From: Phytoactinopolyspora endophytica | GTDB lineage: Bacteria; Actinomycetota; Actinomycetes; Jiangellales; Jiangellaceae | Reading direction: 5' to 3' | NCBI RefSeq assembly: GCF_004138495.1 | Contig: NZ_ML142851.1 | Coordinates: forward strand, 1-11,736 | DNA length: 11,736 bases | In this document: positions 1-6,695 of the stretch, piece after piece | Layout of the letters: every line of letters starts with the position of its first letter | How positions within the stretch are numbered: position 1 is the first letter of the stretch | Made by a program: the position numbers and the translations under genes | Notes under the pieces: model-generated | What the model was told of the DNA's origin: nothing | The model's input: the letters and a program-made list of their open reading frames with translations, nothing else | Database searches by the model: none

Positions 1-36
1 GCACCTTCGTCCCCATCAGCCCACCGCCACACACAC

Positions 37-63
37 AAAGAAGGCCACCCCGAAGGATGGCCT
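37..63 (-). terminator. Probable terminator of the tRNA-Gly gene
   Basis: A hairpin lies downstream of the tRNA on the minus strand. A 6-bp outer stem (42-47 with 58-63) is followed, after one mismatch, by two inner G-C pairs closing a CGAA loop. Read on the minus strand, the stem runs into TCTTTG, a short and imperfect U tract. No T-run follows on the plus strand, so the polarity is minus. The weak tail keeps confidence moderate. Confidence 0.5.
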
Positions 64-118
64 CCCCGCCAGGATCCGAAGACCCAGGAATGTCGACCTT
101 GACCTGCGCGTTTTTCTG

Positions 119-192
119 TGGAGCGGGTGACGGGAATCGAACCCGCACTGTCAGCTTGGGAAGCTGAAGTTCTACCATTGAACTACACCCGC
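119..192 (-). tRNA. tRNA-Gly (anticodon CCC)
   Basis: On the minus strand this folds as a standard cloverleaf. The 7-bp acceptor stem GCGGGTG/CACCCGC joins 186-192 to 123-129. The D arm carries TTCAATGGTAGAA. A 5-bp anticodon stem TCAGC/GCTGA encloses the loop TTCCCAA, which gives anticodon CCC. The T arm is CGGGTTCGATTCCCG, and the discriminator base T at 122 is followed by an encoded CCA (119-121). It decodes GGG glycine codons, which are common in GC-rich genes. It is single, not part of a tRNA cluster in this window. Confidence 0.97.
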
Positions 193-223
193 GTGCGTCA
201 CCGAATGACCAACGCCGCGATGG

Positions 224-253
224 ATAATACCTGCTTTCAGCCCGCGAAGACAC
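224..253 (-). promoter_or_regulatory. Candidate promoter of tRNA-Gly
   Basis: On the minus strand a good -10 hexamer TATTAT (224-229) lies about 32 nt upstream of the mature tRNA 5' end. A weak -35 candidate GTGTCT (248-253) is 18 bp further upstream. The AT-rich hexamer stands out in this GC-rich context. The element lies just beyond the kinase stop codon at 266, and no terminator is visible between kinase and tRNA, so read-through from the kinase transcript is also possible. Confidence 0.5.
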
Positions 254-265
254 CTCGGTCCCCGG

Positions 266-2314
266 TCATACCGCATCCACTGGGCTGTGCAGCGGCAACC
301 TGATGGTGAACACGGACCCGGCCCCCGGCGTGCTCTCCACGTCGATGCTTCCTCCCTGCGCCTCGACCAAGTGCTTCGTGATCGCCAGCCCGAGACCGCT
401 ACCTCCGGTCTCCCGGCTCCGCGAGCTCTCGACGCGGTAGAAGCGATCGAACAACCGGGGAAGATGCTCCGCCGGGATCCCGGCGCCGTCGTCCTCCACG
501 GTCAGGACCGCCGAGCCGTCGCCCCGTCGCGCACAGACCCGCACCTCGCCGCCATCGGGAGTGAACCGCACGGCGTTGGACACCAGGTTGCTCAGAGCCT
601 GCCGCAGGCGTTCCGGGTCGACCCACACGATGGCCTGCGACGCATCACCTTCAGATCCTTCGAGCTCAGACTCCACCGACAGGGTCACGCCTGCTTCGTC
701 GGCGCCGGCACGATGAGCGGCCACCACCTGCCGGGCGACCTCCGTCGCGTCCCGGGGTTCCTGGTGGAACCGCAACATGCCGGCATCGGCGAGTGCCAGC
801 TCCTGCAGGTCATCGATCAGCCGGCGTAGCAGGGACGACTCCTCCAGCAACGATCGCACCAACTCGGGGTCGAGAGGAACGACGCCGTCCTCGGCAGCTT
901 CCAGATAGCCTTGCACGTTCGACAAAGGCGTGCGCAGCTCGTGCGCGACGTCGCTGATCATCGCCCGCCGTTGGGTCTGATTGGCCTCGATCGACGCTGC
1001 CATCGAGTTGAACGCGCCGGACAGCTGCGCGACCTCGTCCCGTCCGGACGTCCGCACCCGAACACCGTGTTCGCCATCGCCCATCCGCCGCGTCGCGTCC
1101 GTCAGAGCGCGGATCGGCCGGGTGAGGCGCCGGCCCCCGAACACGGTCACCCCGGTCACCACCGCGAGCACGGACCCGCCGGCGACGAGAGTCCGCCCCA
1201 GCCCGTCGCCGACGAACGGGTCGAACCGTTCCTCGCCTCCGGTGTAGAGCAATGCCGGCTCAGCGACGAACGCGGCCATAGCGTCCTCCCATGCGGTGCT
1301 CAGGCACTCCGTTGACGCGATATCCGCCCCCGTCGCCTCACCGGTCGCCGAGGTCTCCGGACGCTCGCCCTCGCCGCCATCGCTGACCTCGACGCCCTGG
1401 CCCTCGGTGAACTCGGGAACCACAACCTTCAGGCCGTAGTCGTTGGTTATCGTCGAGTACGACGCTCCATGCTCGTCCAAGCACTCCGTCGCCAGCCGGA
1501 CATAGCTCTCGTTCAGCTCCTGCGCGATTCGGCTCGGTTCGCGTAGCTCATCTGGGATGCACCGGTCGACCGCGTCGCCTTCAACACTCGTCGTACCGGT
1601 CTCCAGGCGCTCCACAGGCTCAAGCTCACCCTCGAGACGCAATGAGTCCCTGGCCTCGTACATCGTGAAGACGTCACCGCTGATCGAGACCACCACGTCG
1701 TCTTCCGTGCCGATGTCCCGTTGAACACATGTCTCGGCCTCTGCGGCGAGCCGGTTGCGTCGCTCCAGCTCATCGTCACTCATCCGCCACGTCGGCGACA
1801 TGTACTGCCCCGACATGGAGTTAGCCACCTGCACGCCGACGGATGCCGCATCCAGCGGCACGTCGAGCACGTCGATACCTGCTGCCCCAACGCTGTCCAC
1901 AGCCTCTATGATCGTGGCATCGAGCGCGGTGTATGTACCGCCCATCGCGGATCCCTCGGCGGTCGCCGCGTCGATCTCGGCGGTCGGGTCCGACGGCAGC
2001 GACGGCGCGTCGTCAGAAGAGGAAGCCGCTGAGTCCGCGATGATCTCACCGTCCAGGCTGGTCAACGCGACGCGCCTGCCGGACTGCTCCGCGAGCTCGG
2101 CCACGGTCTCCGTCACGTCCGCCCACGAGTCGTGCGCCATCGCATAGGAGGTGAGCTGCTGGTAGAGGAAGGTGTCAGCCTCCAGCGTCCGCTCGAACTC
2201 ACCACGGAAACGCTCGCTGGTCTCCCGGGTGGTCAGCCAGGCGGTGGCCCCGATCGCGAAGACAGCGACGGCCAGGGACAGGCCGAGCAGCCGCAGGAAC
2301 AGGCTATGTCGCAT
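266..2314 (-). CDS. Membrane sensor histidine kinase with large four-cysteine ectodomain
   Basis: 682-aa sensor kinase that should autophosphorylate on histidine and pass the phosphate to the adjacent regulator. Order: TM1 about 7-27; extracellular region about 28-374; TM2 about 375-394; HAMP about 395-447; HisKA with phospho-acceptor H458 in SDVAHELRTP; HATPase_c with N-box N576/N580, G1 motif VEDDGAGI (606-613), F-box LFDRFYR (621-627) and G2 GGSGLGLAI (637-645). All catalytic motifs are intact. The roughly 345-residue ectodomain is much larger than the usual 100-150 residues and holds four cysteines (C196, C252, C278, C337), probably as disulfides. Its second half resembles the lipoprotein encoded at 3207-4400. 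The ATG at 2314 is preferred over an in-frame start at 2353: it has GGAGG six bases upstream, begins directly before TM1, and overlaps the regulator stop by only 11 bp. The ligand is unknown; an envelope-active compound or envelope stress is an inference from the efflux neighbours. Confidence 0.95.
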   Translation of the reverse strand: MRHSLFLRLLGLSLAVAVFAIGATAWLTTRETSERFRGEFERTLEADTFLYQQLTSYAMAHDSWADVTETVAELAEQSGRRVALTSLDGEIIADSAASSSDDAPSLPSDPTAEIDAATAEGSAMGGTYTALDATIIEAVDSVGAAGIDVLDVPLDAASVGVQVANSMSGQYMSPTWRMSDDELERRNRLAAEAETCVQRDIGTEDDVVVSISGDVFTMYEARDSLRLEGELEPVERLETGTTSVEGDAVDRCIPDELREPSRIAQELNESYVRLATECLDEHGASYSTITNDYGLKVVVPEFTEGQGVEVSDGGEGERPETSATGEATGADIASTECLSTAWEDAMAAFVAEPALLYTGGEERFDPFVGDGLGRTLVAGGSVLAVVTGVTVFGGRRLTRPIRALTDATRRMGDGEHGVRVRTSGRDEVAQLSGAFNSMAASIEANQTQRRAMISDVAHELRTPLSNVQGYLEAAEDGVVPLDPELVRSLLEESSLLRRLIDDLQELALADAGMLRFHQEPRDATEVARQVVAAHRAGADEAGVTLSVESELEGSEGDASQAIVWVDPERLRQALSNLVSNAVRFTPDGGEVRVCARRGDGSAVLTVEDDGAGIPAEHLPRLFDRFYRVESSRSRETGGSGLGLAITKHLVEAQGGSIDVESTPGAGSVFTIRLPLHSPVDAV

Positions 2315-3041
2315 CGGATGCCTCCATCCGTTCGGCGCTCTGCGCGTCGTCACCGACCGTGTCGGCCATCCGGTAGCCGACGCCGTAGACGGTCTGCACG
2401 TATGTCGGCGCCGCCGGGTCAGGTTCGATCTTGCGTCGCAGGTTCATCACGTGCACGTCGACCGTGCGGTCGAGGACGTAATGCTCGAAGCCGAACGCCT
2501 GCTCCAGCAGGTACTGGCGGCTGAAGGCACGCCCCGGCGACGCAGCCAGGCACTCCAGGATCTTGAACTCCGCCGGCGTCACCTCGACGCGGCGCTCGCC
2601 CAGCCGCACCTCGTGCCGTACCGTGTCGACCTGCAGCTCCCCGATCCGATACGGCAGCTCGCCCTCCGCTGAGAAACGGCCCGATCGGCGGAGCACCGTC
2701 CGTACCCGCGCCACCAGCTCCCGCGGACTGTACGGCTTGGTGATGTAGTCGTCGGCGCCAAGATCGAGACCGAGCAGCAGGTCGTCCTCGGTCGAGCGCG
2801 CGGTCAGCATGATGATCGGCACGTCGGTCTCCGAGCGGAGGATCCGGCAGACGTCCAGCCCGTCCACGCGCGGCATCATCACATCCAGGATCAGCAGGTC
2901 AGGCGAACGACGGCGGGCCTCGTCCAGCGCGGACCTTCCGTCGCGGACCACGAAGACACCGTGGCCCTCTCGCTCCAGATAACGGCGGACCAGCTCCGCC
3001 TGCTTGTGGTCGTCCTCAGCCACCAGGATCCGTGCTCCCAT
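2304..3041 (-). CDS. OmpR/PhoB-family response regulator
   Basis: 245-aa two-component response regulator. The receiver domain (about 3-118) has the acidic pair D10/D11, phospho-acceptor D53 in LLILDVMMP, T80 in MLTA and K102 in ITKPYSP, a complete active site. The C-terminal winged-helix DNA-binding domain (about 132-230) has the typical recognition region LDRTVDVHVMNLRRKI and the wing YGVGYRM. It overlaps the kinase start by 11 bp, so the pair is probably translationally coupled. No Shine-Dalgarno sequence precedes the ATG at 3041 (CACTCTCCTTC), so translation may be leaderless. It very likely binds the two 19-bp sites in the divergent region, controlling its own gene pair and the lipoprotein/efflux operon. 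Family assignment is secure; the exact ortholog (CseB-, PhoP- or CutR-like) cannot be decided. Confidence 0.96.
   Translation of the reverse strand: MGARILVAEDDHKQAELVRRYLEREGHGVFVVRDGRSALDEARRRSPDLLILDVMMPRVDGLDVCRILRSETDVPIIMLTARSTEDDLLLGLDLGADDYITKPYSPRELVARVRTVLRRSGRFSAEGELPYRIGELQVDTVRHEVRLGERRVEVTPAEFKILECLAASPGRAFSRQYLLEQAFGFEHYVLDRTVDVHVMNLRRKIEPDPAAPTYVQTVYGVGYRMADTVGDDAQSAERMEASDAT
2321..2325 (-). promoter_or_regulatory. Ribosome binding site that fixes the kinase start
   Basis: GGAGG on the minus strand lies six bases upstream of the ATG at 2312-2314, inside the 3' end of the regulator gene. This favours the 682-aa kinase over a 695-aa version that would begin at 2353. Confidence 0.75.
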
Positions 3042-3062
3042 GAAGGAGAGTGTCCCAGGATC

Positions 3063-3081
3063 CGGTCAAGATCCTGTGAAG
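3063..3081 (-). promoter_or_regulatory. Operator-like tandem repeat facing the response-regulator gene
   Basis: On the minus strand this reads CTTCACAGGATCTTGACCG. Two half-sites, CTTCA and CTTGA, start 11 bp apart, about one helical turn, as is typical of direct-repeat sites bound by OmpR/PhoB-family dimers. It ends 22 bp before the regulator ATG, placing it over a -35 region if the transcript is leaderless. It matches the plus-strand site at 3101-3119 in 15 of 19 positions. Binding by the adjacent regulator is inferred. Confidence 0.6.
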
Positions 3082-3100
3082 AACGCAGCCCTGACCTCTC

Positions 3101-3119
3101 CTTCATCGGTTCTTAACCG
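3101..3119 (+). promoter_or_regulatory. Operator-like tandem repeat facing the efflux operon
   Basis: On the plus strand this reads CTTCATCGGTTCTTAACCG, with half-sites CTTCA and CTTAA starting 11 bp apart. It is the second, inverted copy of the site at 3063-3081, separated from it by 19 bp. It points toward the lipoprotein gene, whose start codon is 88 bp downstream. It also contains a small inverted repeat CGGTT-CTT-AACCG (3107-3119). It is probably the site through which the regulator controls the efflux operon. Confidence 0.6.
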
Positions 3120-3206
3120 CCGGTCGACGACGCTCGACAGCATGCCGCGGCGGATGTGGGCTCCTCTGCCCGGTTCGAATTCCACTGACAATCTCATGGA
3201 GGACAT

Positions 3207-4400
3207 ATGCGCGTCAGGGTTGTGATCACCGCCGTCGGCGCCGCCGGCCTCGCCATCGCGAGCTGCTCTGGCGGCTCACCGGGCGACGACGGCGCCGACA
3301 CCGAGAACGGCAGCACCACCACCAAGGAGGGCGTCGACAACGCCGACGACGACGGCAGTTCCGACGACGACGGCAGCAGCCGCAGCGACCAGCCAGAGAG
3401 CCCGCTGTCCGCCTACATGCCGGGGATGACGTTCTCGAGCGGCGGAATGATGTCGTCCTACGCCGTGTCATCCGGCGGCTCCGAGATGTCTGAGCAGGAG
3501 CGTCAGGACTTCCGGCGTATGGAGGAAGCCATCGCCGAGTGCATGCGCACCGAGGGCTTCGAGTACGTCCCGGTCTCGCTCGACGACGTCCAGTCCTCGC
3601 CACACGAGGACGCATACGCGCTCGAGCCGAAAGACTTCGCCGAGGAGTACGGCTACGGGGTCAGCACGCTCATGTTCGGTCCGGACGAGGCAGACGAGGA
3701 GACCACTGATCCGAACTCGAAAATCCGCGACGAGCTGTCTGAGGCGGCGCAGGAGGAGTACGACCGCGCTCTGTGGGGCGACCTCGGTGGGATGGCCATA
3801 TCCGACGGGGAAGCCGCCGAGGACGATGTGTCCGAGGACGGGGCCGACGGCCCAGGCGACGAGCTGATGACCGAGCCCGATGACCTGGGCTGCCAGGGGC
3901 AGGCGTCGACCGAGATCTACGGCGACCAGTCCACACAAGTCGAGGACGGGAACCAGTTCCAGCCGCTGTTCGAGGACATCTTCGCGTTGCAGGAACGCAT
4001 CCAGAACGACCCACGTGTCGTCGCAGCCACCGAAGAGTGGGCGGGTTGTATGGCCGATGCCGGGTACCCAGGCTACGAGACGCCGGACGATCCACAGAAC
4101 GAGATCTTCGACGAAATGCTCGAGCTGCAGGGCCACGGCGAGGAAGGCGAGTCCGAGACCGTCATCGTCGGTGGGCCCGGCGGTGGCCCCGCGAACGCCG
4201 ACGTCGACCCGGAGCAGCTGGCCGAGGTCCAGAAACGCGAGGTGAAGACCGCCACTGCCGATTATGCCTGCCAGCAAGAACACTATGAGGACGTCCACCG
4301 TGAGGTGGTCTTCGAAATGGAGCAGGAGTTCGTCGATGACAACCAGGCGGAGCTTGAGCGCTACCGGAACTGGATGGCCGAGTCCGGTGAGATCGGCTGA
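3207..4400 (+). CDS. Secreted four-cysteine lipoprotein of unknown family
   Basis: 397-aa lipoprotein. The signal peptide has R2/R4, a hydrophobic core and lipobox IASC with lipidated C20. A disordered acidic Gly/Ser/Asp linker follows (about 21-68), then a Met-rich patch (about 71-82), then a mainly helical acidic domain (about 94-390). After C20 there are four cysteines: C112 in AIAECMRTEGFEY, C229 in DLGCQG, C281 in EWAGCMADAGYPGY and C355 in ADYACQQEHYED. C112 and C281 sit in the same Cys-Met-x3-Gly-aromatic motif, suggesting an internal duplication. The kinase ectodomain has a comparable four-cysteine layout. The ATG has GGAGGA three bases upstream of it. The stop codon overlaps the adaptor ATG by one base, so it is the first gene of the efflux operon. 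I do not recognise the family. A ligand-binding or accessory role for the transporter, or a partner or decoy for the kinase, is inferred. Confidence 0.93.
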   Translation: MRVRVVITAVGAAGLAIASCSGGSPGDDGADTENGSTTTKEGVDNADDDGSSDDDGSSRSDQPESPLSAYMPGMTFSSGGMMSSYAVSSGGSEMSEQERQDFRRMEEAIAECMRTEGFEYVPVSLDDVQSSPHEDAYALEPKDFAEEYGYGVSTLMFGPDEADEETTDPNSKIRDELSEAAQEEYDRALWGDLGGMAISDGEAAEDDVSEDGADGPGDELMTEPDDLGCQGQASTEIYGDQSTQVEDGNQFQPLFEDIFALQERIQNDPRVVAATEEWAGCMADAGYPGYETPDDPQNEIFDEMLELQGHGEEGESETVIVGGPGGGPANADVDPEQLAEVQKREVKTATADYACQQEHYEDVHREVVFEMEQEFVDDNQAELERYRNWMAESGEIG

Positions 4401-5923
4401 TGCAAGCTCGCACCAAGACTCTACTGATCATCGTCGGCGTCGCCGCCGGGGCGCTGGTCGCCGGCGTCTTCGCTGGTACGCGTATCACCTCACCGGCGGA
4501 CGCGGCGGCCCGCGCGGAGCCCCCGGAGGCCTCTGACGTCACCGTCCCAGTCGAGCTCCGCGAACTGGAAAGCCAAGTGGTGACCCGCGGAGACGTGTCC
4601 TACACGGGTACGGTCAGCGTCGAGCCGCAGTTCCCGGGGCTGGAGACCACCCCGGTGGTGACCGGCAAGGTCCCAGATGTCGGTGACAAGGTTGAACGAG
4701 GGGACGTGCTGCTCGAGGTGGTCGGCCGTCCGGTGATCGTGCTGCCGGGCGACGTTCCGATGTACCGGACGCTCCGTCCCGGGATGAGCGGCCCGGACAT
4801 CGAGCAGCTCGAGAAGGCCCTGGACAAGCTCGGCTTCGACCCCGGTGAGGTGGACGAAGACTTCACGGGTTCCACGAGCCGCGCGGTCAAGGAGCTGTTC
4901 CAGGACAAGGGGTACGAGCCGCCTGCCATCGATCCTGACATCCAAGCGGAGCTGGACGCAGCCGATGAGAGCCTGGACCTAGCGGAAGACGAGGTACGGA
5001 ACGCCGAGTCGGCGCTTCAGGCCGCTTCCCAGGGCCCGAGTGACGCCGAGAAGATCCAGGCCGAGCACGACGTCGACGTGGCCGAGGACCAATTAGAGCA
5101 GGCGAAACAGGACGGCGACGCTGAGGCGATCGACGACGCGGAGGTCCAGCTGGAGCTGGCGCAAGCGCGCCTGGACGAGCTGCTGGCCGGACCGGATGTC
5201 TCCGCCGAGCAGGCGGCGCTGGATGCGGCACGGAACCGGCTGGCGGAGGCACAGCAGAAACGGGACCAGGCGGCTGTGCCGGCTAGCACCCCGCTTCCCG
5301 CGTCGGAGGTCGTGTTTGTCCCGTCTTTGCCGCGCCGCGTCGACGAGGTGAACGTGAGCCGCGGGGCCGAGGTCGACGGCGCCGTGATGTCGATCAGCGG
5401 CGCCGACATGGTGGTGACGGTCAACGTCGACGCCTCCACCCGAGAGCTGCTCAAGGAAGAGATGGAGGCGATCATCGACCTGCCGACTGGGGGCCAGGTC
5501 ACGGCGCCCATCGCCAAGATCCGCGAGGCCTCCGGCGACGACGCCTCCGGCTATGACGTGCAGATCACACCAGGCGACCTCGAAGACGAGCAGGTCCAGG
5601 CATTGCGCTCGGCGAATGTGAAGGTCACCGTCCCGGTCGCCAATACCGACGGTGAGGTACTGGCCGTCCCGCTGGCCGCGCTGACCGCCGGCACCGGTGG
5701 CGAGGCAAGGGTCGAGGTGCAGCGCCCCGCGTCCGGGGACGATACGGCGACGACCACGGAGCTCGTCGAGGTGGAGGTCGGCCTGACGGCTGAGGGCTAC
5801 GCCGAGGTCACGCCCGTCGACGACGGCTCGCTGGAAGAGGGAGCCCTTGTGGTGGTCGGCGGCGACGGCGCCGACGCGTCCCTGACACCCGAGGAGGAAG
5901 CGGCGGTCGATGACTCCGAGTGA
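4400..5923 (+). CDS. MacA-like periplasmic-adaptor-type protein with peptidoglycan-binding domain
   Basis: 507-aa membrane-anchored adaptor of a MacAB-type ABC exporter. One N-terminal membrane segment (about 8-26) is followed by a beta/lipoyl-like half (about 60-120, VVTGKVPDVGDKVERGDVLLEV). Next comes a peptidoglycan-binding-1-like domain (about 127-172; GPDIEQLEKALDKLGF, then the SRAVKELFQ helix). An acidic/Ala-rich helical hairpin or coiled coil follows (about 180-293), then beta-barrel/membrane-proximal regions (about 303-490). In Gram-negative relatives the hairpin contacts an outer-membrane channel. Here the wall-binding domain suggests anchoring to the cell wall of a monoderm. It starts at the ATG overlapping the lipoprotein stop (TGATG), without a strong ribosome binding site, so coupling is likely. 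It overlaps the ATPase start by 14 bp. Confidence 0.93.
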   Translation: MQARTKTLLIIVGVAAGALVAGVFAGTRITSPADAAARAEPPEASDVTVPVELRELESQVVTRGDVSYTGTVSVEPQFPGLETTPVVTGKVPDVGDKVERGDVLLEVVGRPVIVLPGDVPMYRTLRPGMSGPDIEQLEKALDKLGFDPGEVDEDFTGSTSRAVKELFQDKGYEPPAIDPDIQAELDAADESLDLAEDEVRNAESALQAASQGPSDAEKIQAEHDVDVAEDQLEQAKQDGDAEAIDDAEVQLELAQARLDELLAGPDVSAEQAALDAARNRLAEAQQKRDQAAVPASTPLPASEVVFVPSLPRRVDEVNVSRGAEVDGAVMSISGADMVVTVNVDASTRELLKEEMEAIIDLPTGGQVTAPIAKIREASGDDASGYDVQITPGDLEDEQVQALRSANVKVTVPVANTDGEVLAVPLAALTAGTGGEARVEVQRPASGDDTATTTELVEVEVGLTAEGYAEVTPVDDGSLEEGALVVVGGDGADASLTPEEEAAVDDSE

Positions 5924-6695
5924 GCCCTTCCTCTCCAGCGTCCTGCAGGACGAGCACTCTGAACCACCATCTGCAGGACGCAACCATGAGGAGCAAGGTG
6001 AACAGGATCAGGGCAGGCGGACAGTGGTGGAGATGATCGGCGTCTGCCGGACCTTCCCCGGAACTCCCGAGGTCCATGCCGTCCGGGACATTAACCTGAC
6101 CATCTCTGAGGGTGAGTACCTGTCGATCGTCGGGCCGTCCGGTTCGGGAAAGTCCACACTGCTGCATCTGCTCGGGCTGTTGGACCGGCCCAGCGTCGGG
6201 ACCTACCTCCTGGACGGCGTTGATGTGAGCGAGCTCTCCGACGCCAAGCGCTCGGAGCTGCGCGGAGAGCGGATCGGCTTCGTCTTCCAGGCTTTCCACC
6301 TGCTTCAGCACCGCAGCGTGCTGGAGAACGTGGAACTGTCCATGCTGTACCGGAGGATCCCGCGCCGCGAGCGGACGAAGCGGGCGCGGGACACGCTGGA
6401 CCGGGTGGGGCTCAAACATCGCGTCGAGTTCAGCCCGCAGACTCTGTCCGGCGGGGAGCGGCAACGAGTGGCGATCGCGCGAGCTCTGGCGGCCGAGCCG
6501 AGCCTGTTGCTGGCCGACGAGCCGACGGGCAACCTCGACTCCGGCAACGCCGACGCGGTGCTCGACGTCTTCGACAAGCTGCACGGAGAGGGGCTCACCC
6601 TCGCCGTCATCACGCACGACGACGACGTCAGCACGCGCGCGGACCGACGCGTCCGCATCGCCGACGGCACGCTCACGGACGAGGTGGCCTCATGA
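5910..6695 (+). CDS. MacB/LolD-type ABC exporter ATP-binding protein
   Basis: 261-aa nucleotide-binding subunit that should pair with the following permease and drive export or mechanotransmission at the membrane. Visible motifs: Walker A GPSGSGKST (75-83), Q-loop Q127 in FVFQAFHLL, signature LSGGERQR (179-186), Walker B LLLADEP (199-205) with the D-loop GNLD, and H236 in VITHDD. All catalytic residues are intact. A hydrophilic N-terminal stretch of about 38 residues precedes the conserved core and is unusual for this family. The ATG at 5910 lies inside the adaptor gene behind GAGGAGG (5891-5897, a long 12-base spacing). A GTG at 6024 would give a normal-length 223-aa protein, so the start is uncertain. 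The 3' end overlaps the permease start as ATGA. Confidence 0.95.
   Translation: MTPSEPFLSSVLQDEHSEPPSAGRNHEEQGEQDQGRRTVVEMIGVCRTFPGTPEVHAVRDINLTISEGEYLSIVGPSGSGKSTLLHLLGLLDRPSVGTYLLDGVDVSELSDAKRSELRGERIGFVFQAFHLLQHRSVLENVELSMLYRRIPRRERTKRARDTLDRVGLKHRVEFSPQTLSGGERQRVAIARALAAEPSLLLADEPTGNLDSGNADAVLDVFDKLHGEGLTLAVITHDDDVSTRADRRVRIADGTLTDEVAS

Larger units (their letters stand above)
3042..3206. promoter_or_regulatory. Divergent promoter region of regulator/kinase and lipoprotein/efflux operons
   Basis: This 165-bp region separates the minus-strand regulator gene from the plus-strand lipoprotein gene. It carries two oppositely oriented copies of a 19-bp site, annotated separately. Weak possible -10 hexamers lie at nearly the same distance from each site: GACACT on the minus strand (3049-3054, 8 nt after the site) and GACGCT on the plus strand (3129-3134, 9 nt after the site). 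In both cases the site would cover the -35 region, which fits activation by an OmpR-family protein. The hexamers match TANNNT poorly and are inference. GGAGGA at 3198-3203 is the ribosome binding site of the lipoprotein gene. Confidence 0.7.

Noticed and set aside
118..303. A 61-codon plus-strand reading frame at the left edge
   Set aside because: It runs across the tRNA-Gly gene on the opposite strand and is the common false ORF over tRNA sequence.
2315..2353. Longer kinase start at 2353
   Set aside because: It would overlap the regulator by 50 bp and add a hydrophilic stretch before TM1. The ATG at 2314 has a clear ribosome binding site.
3468..4298. A 276-codon minus-strand reading frame
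   Set aside because: It is antisense to the four-cysteine lipoprotein, which has a lipobox, a ribosome binding site and coupled translation with the adaptor.
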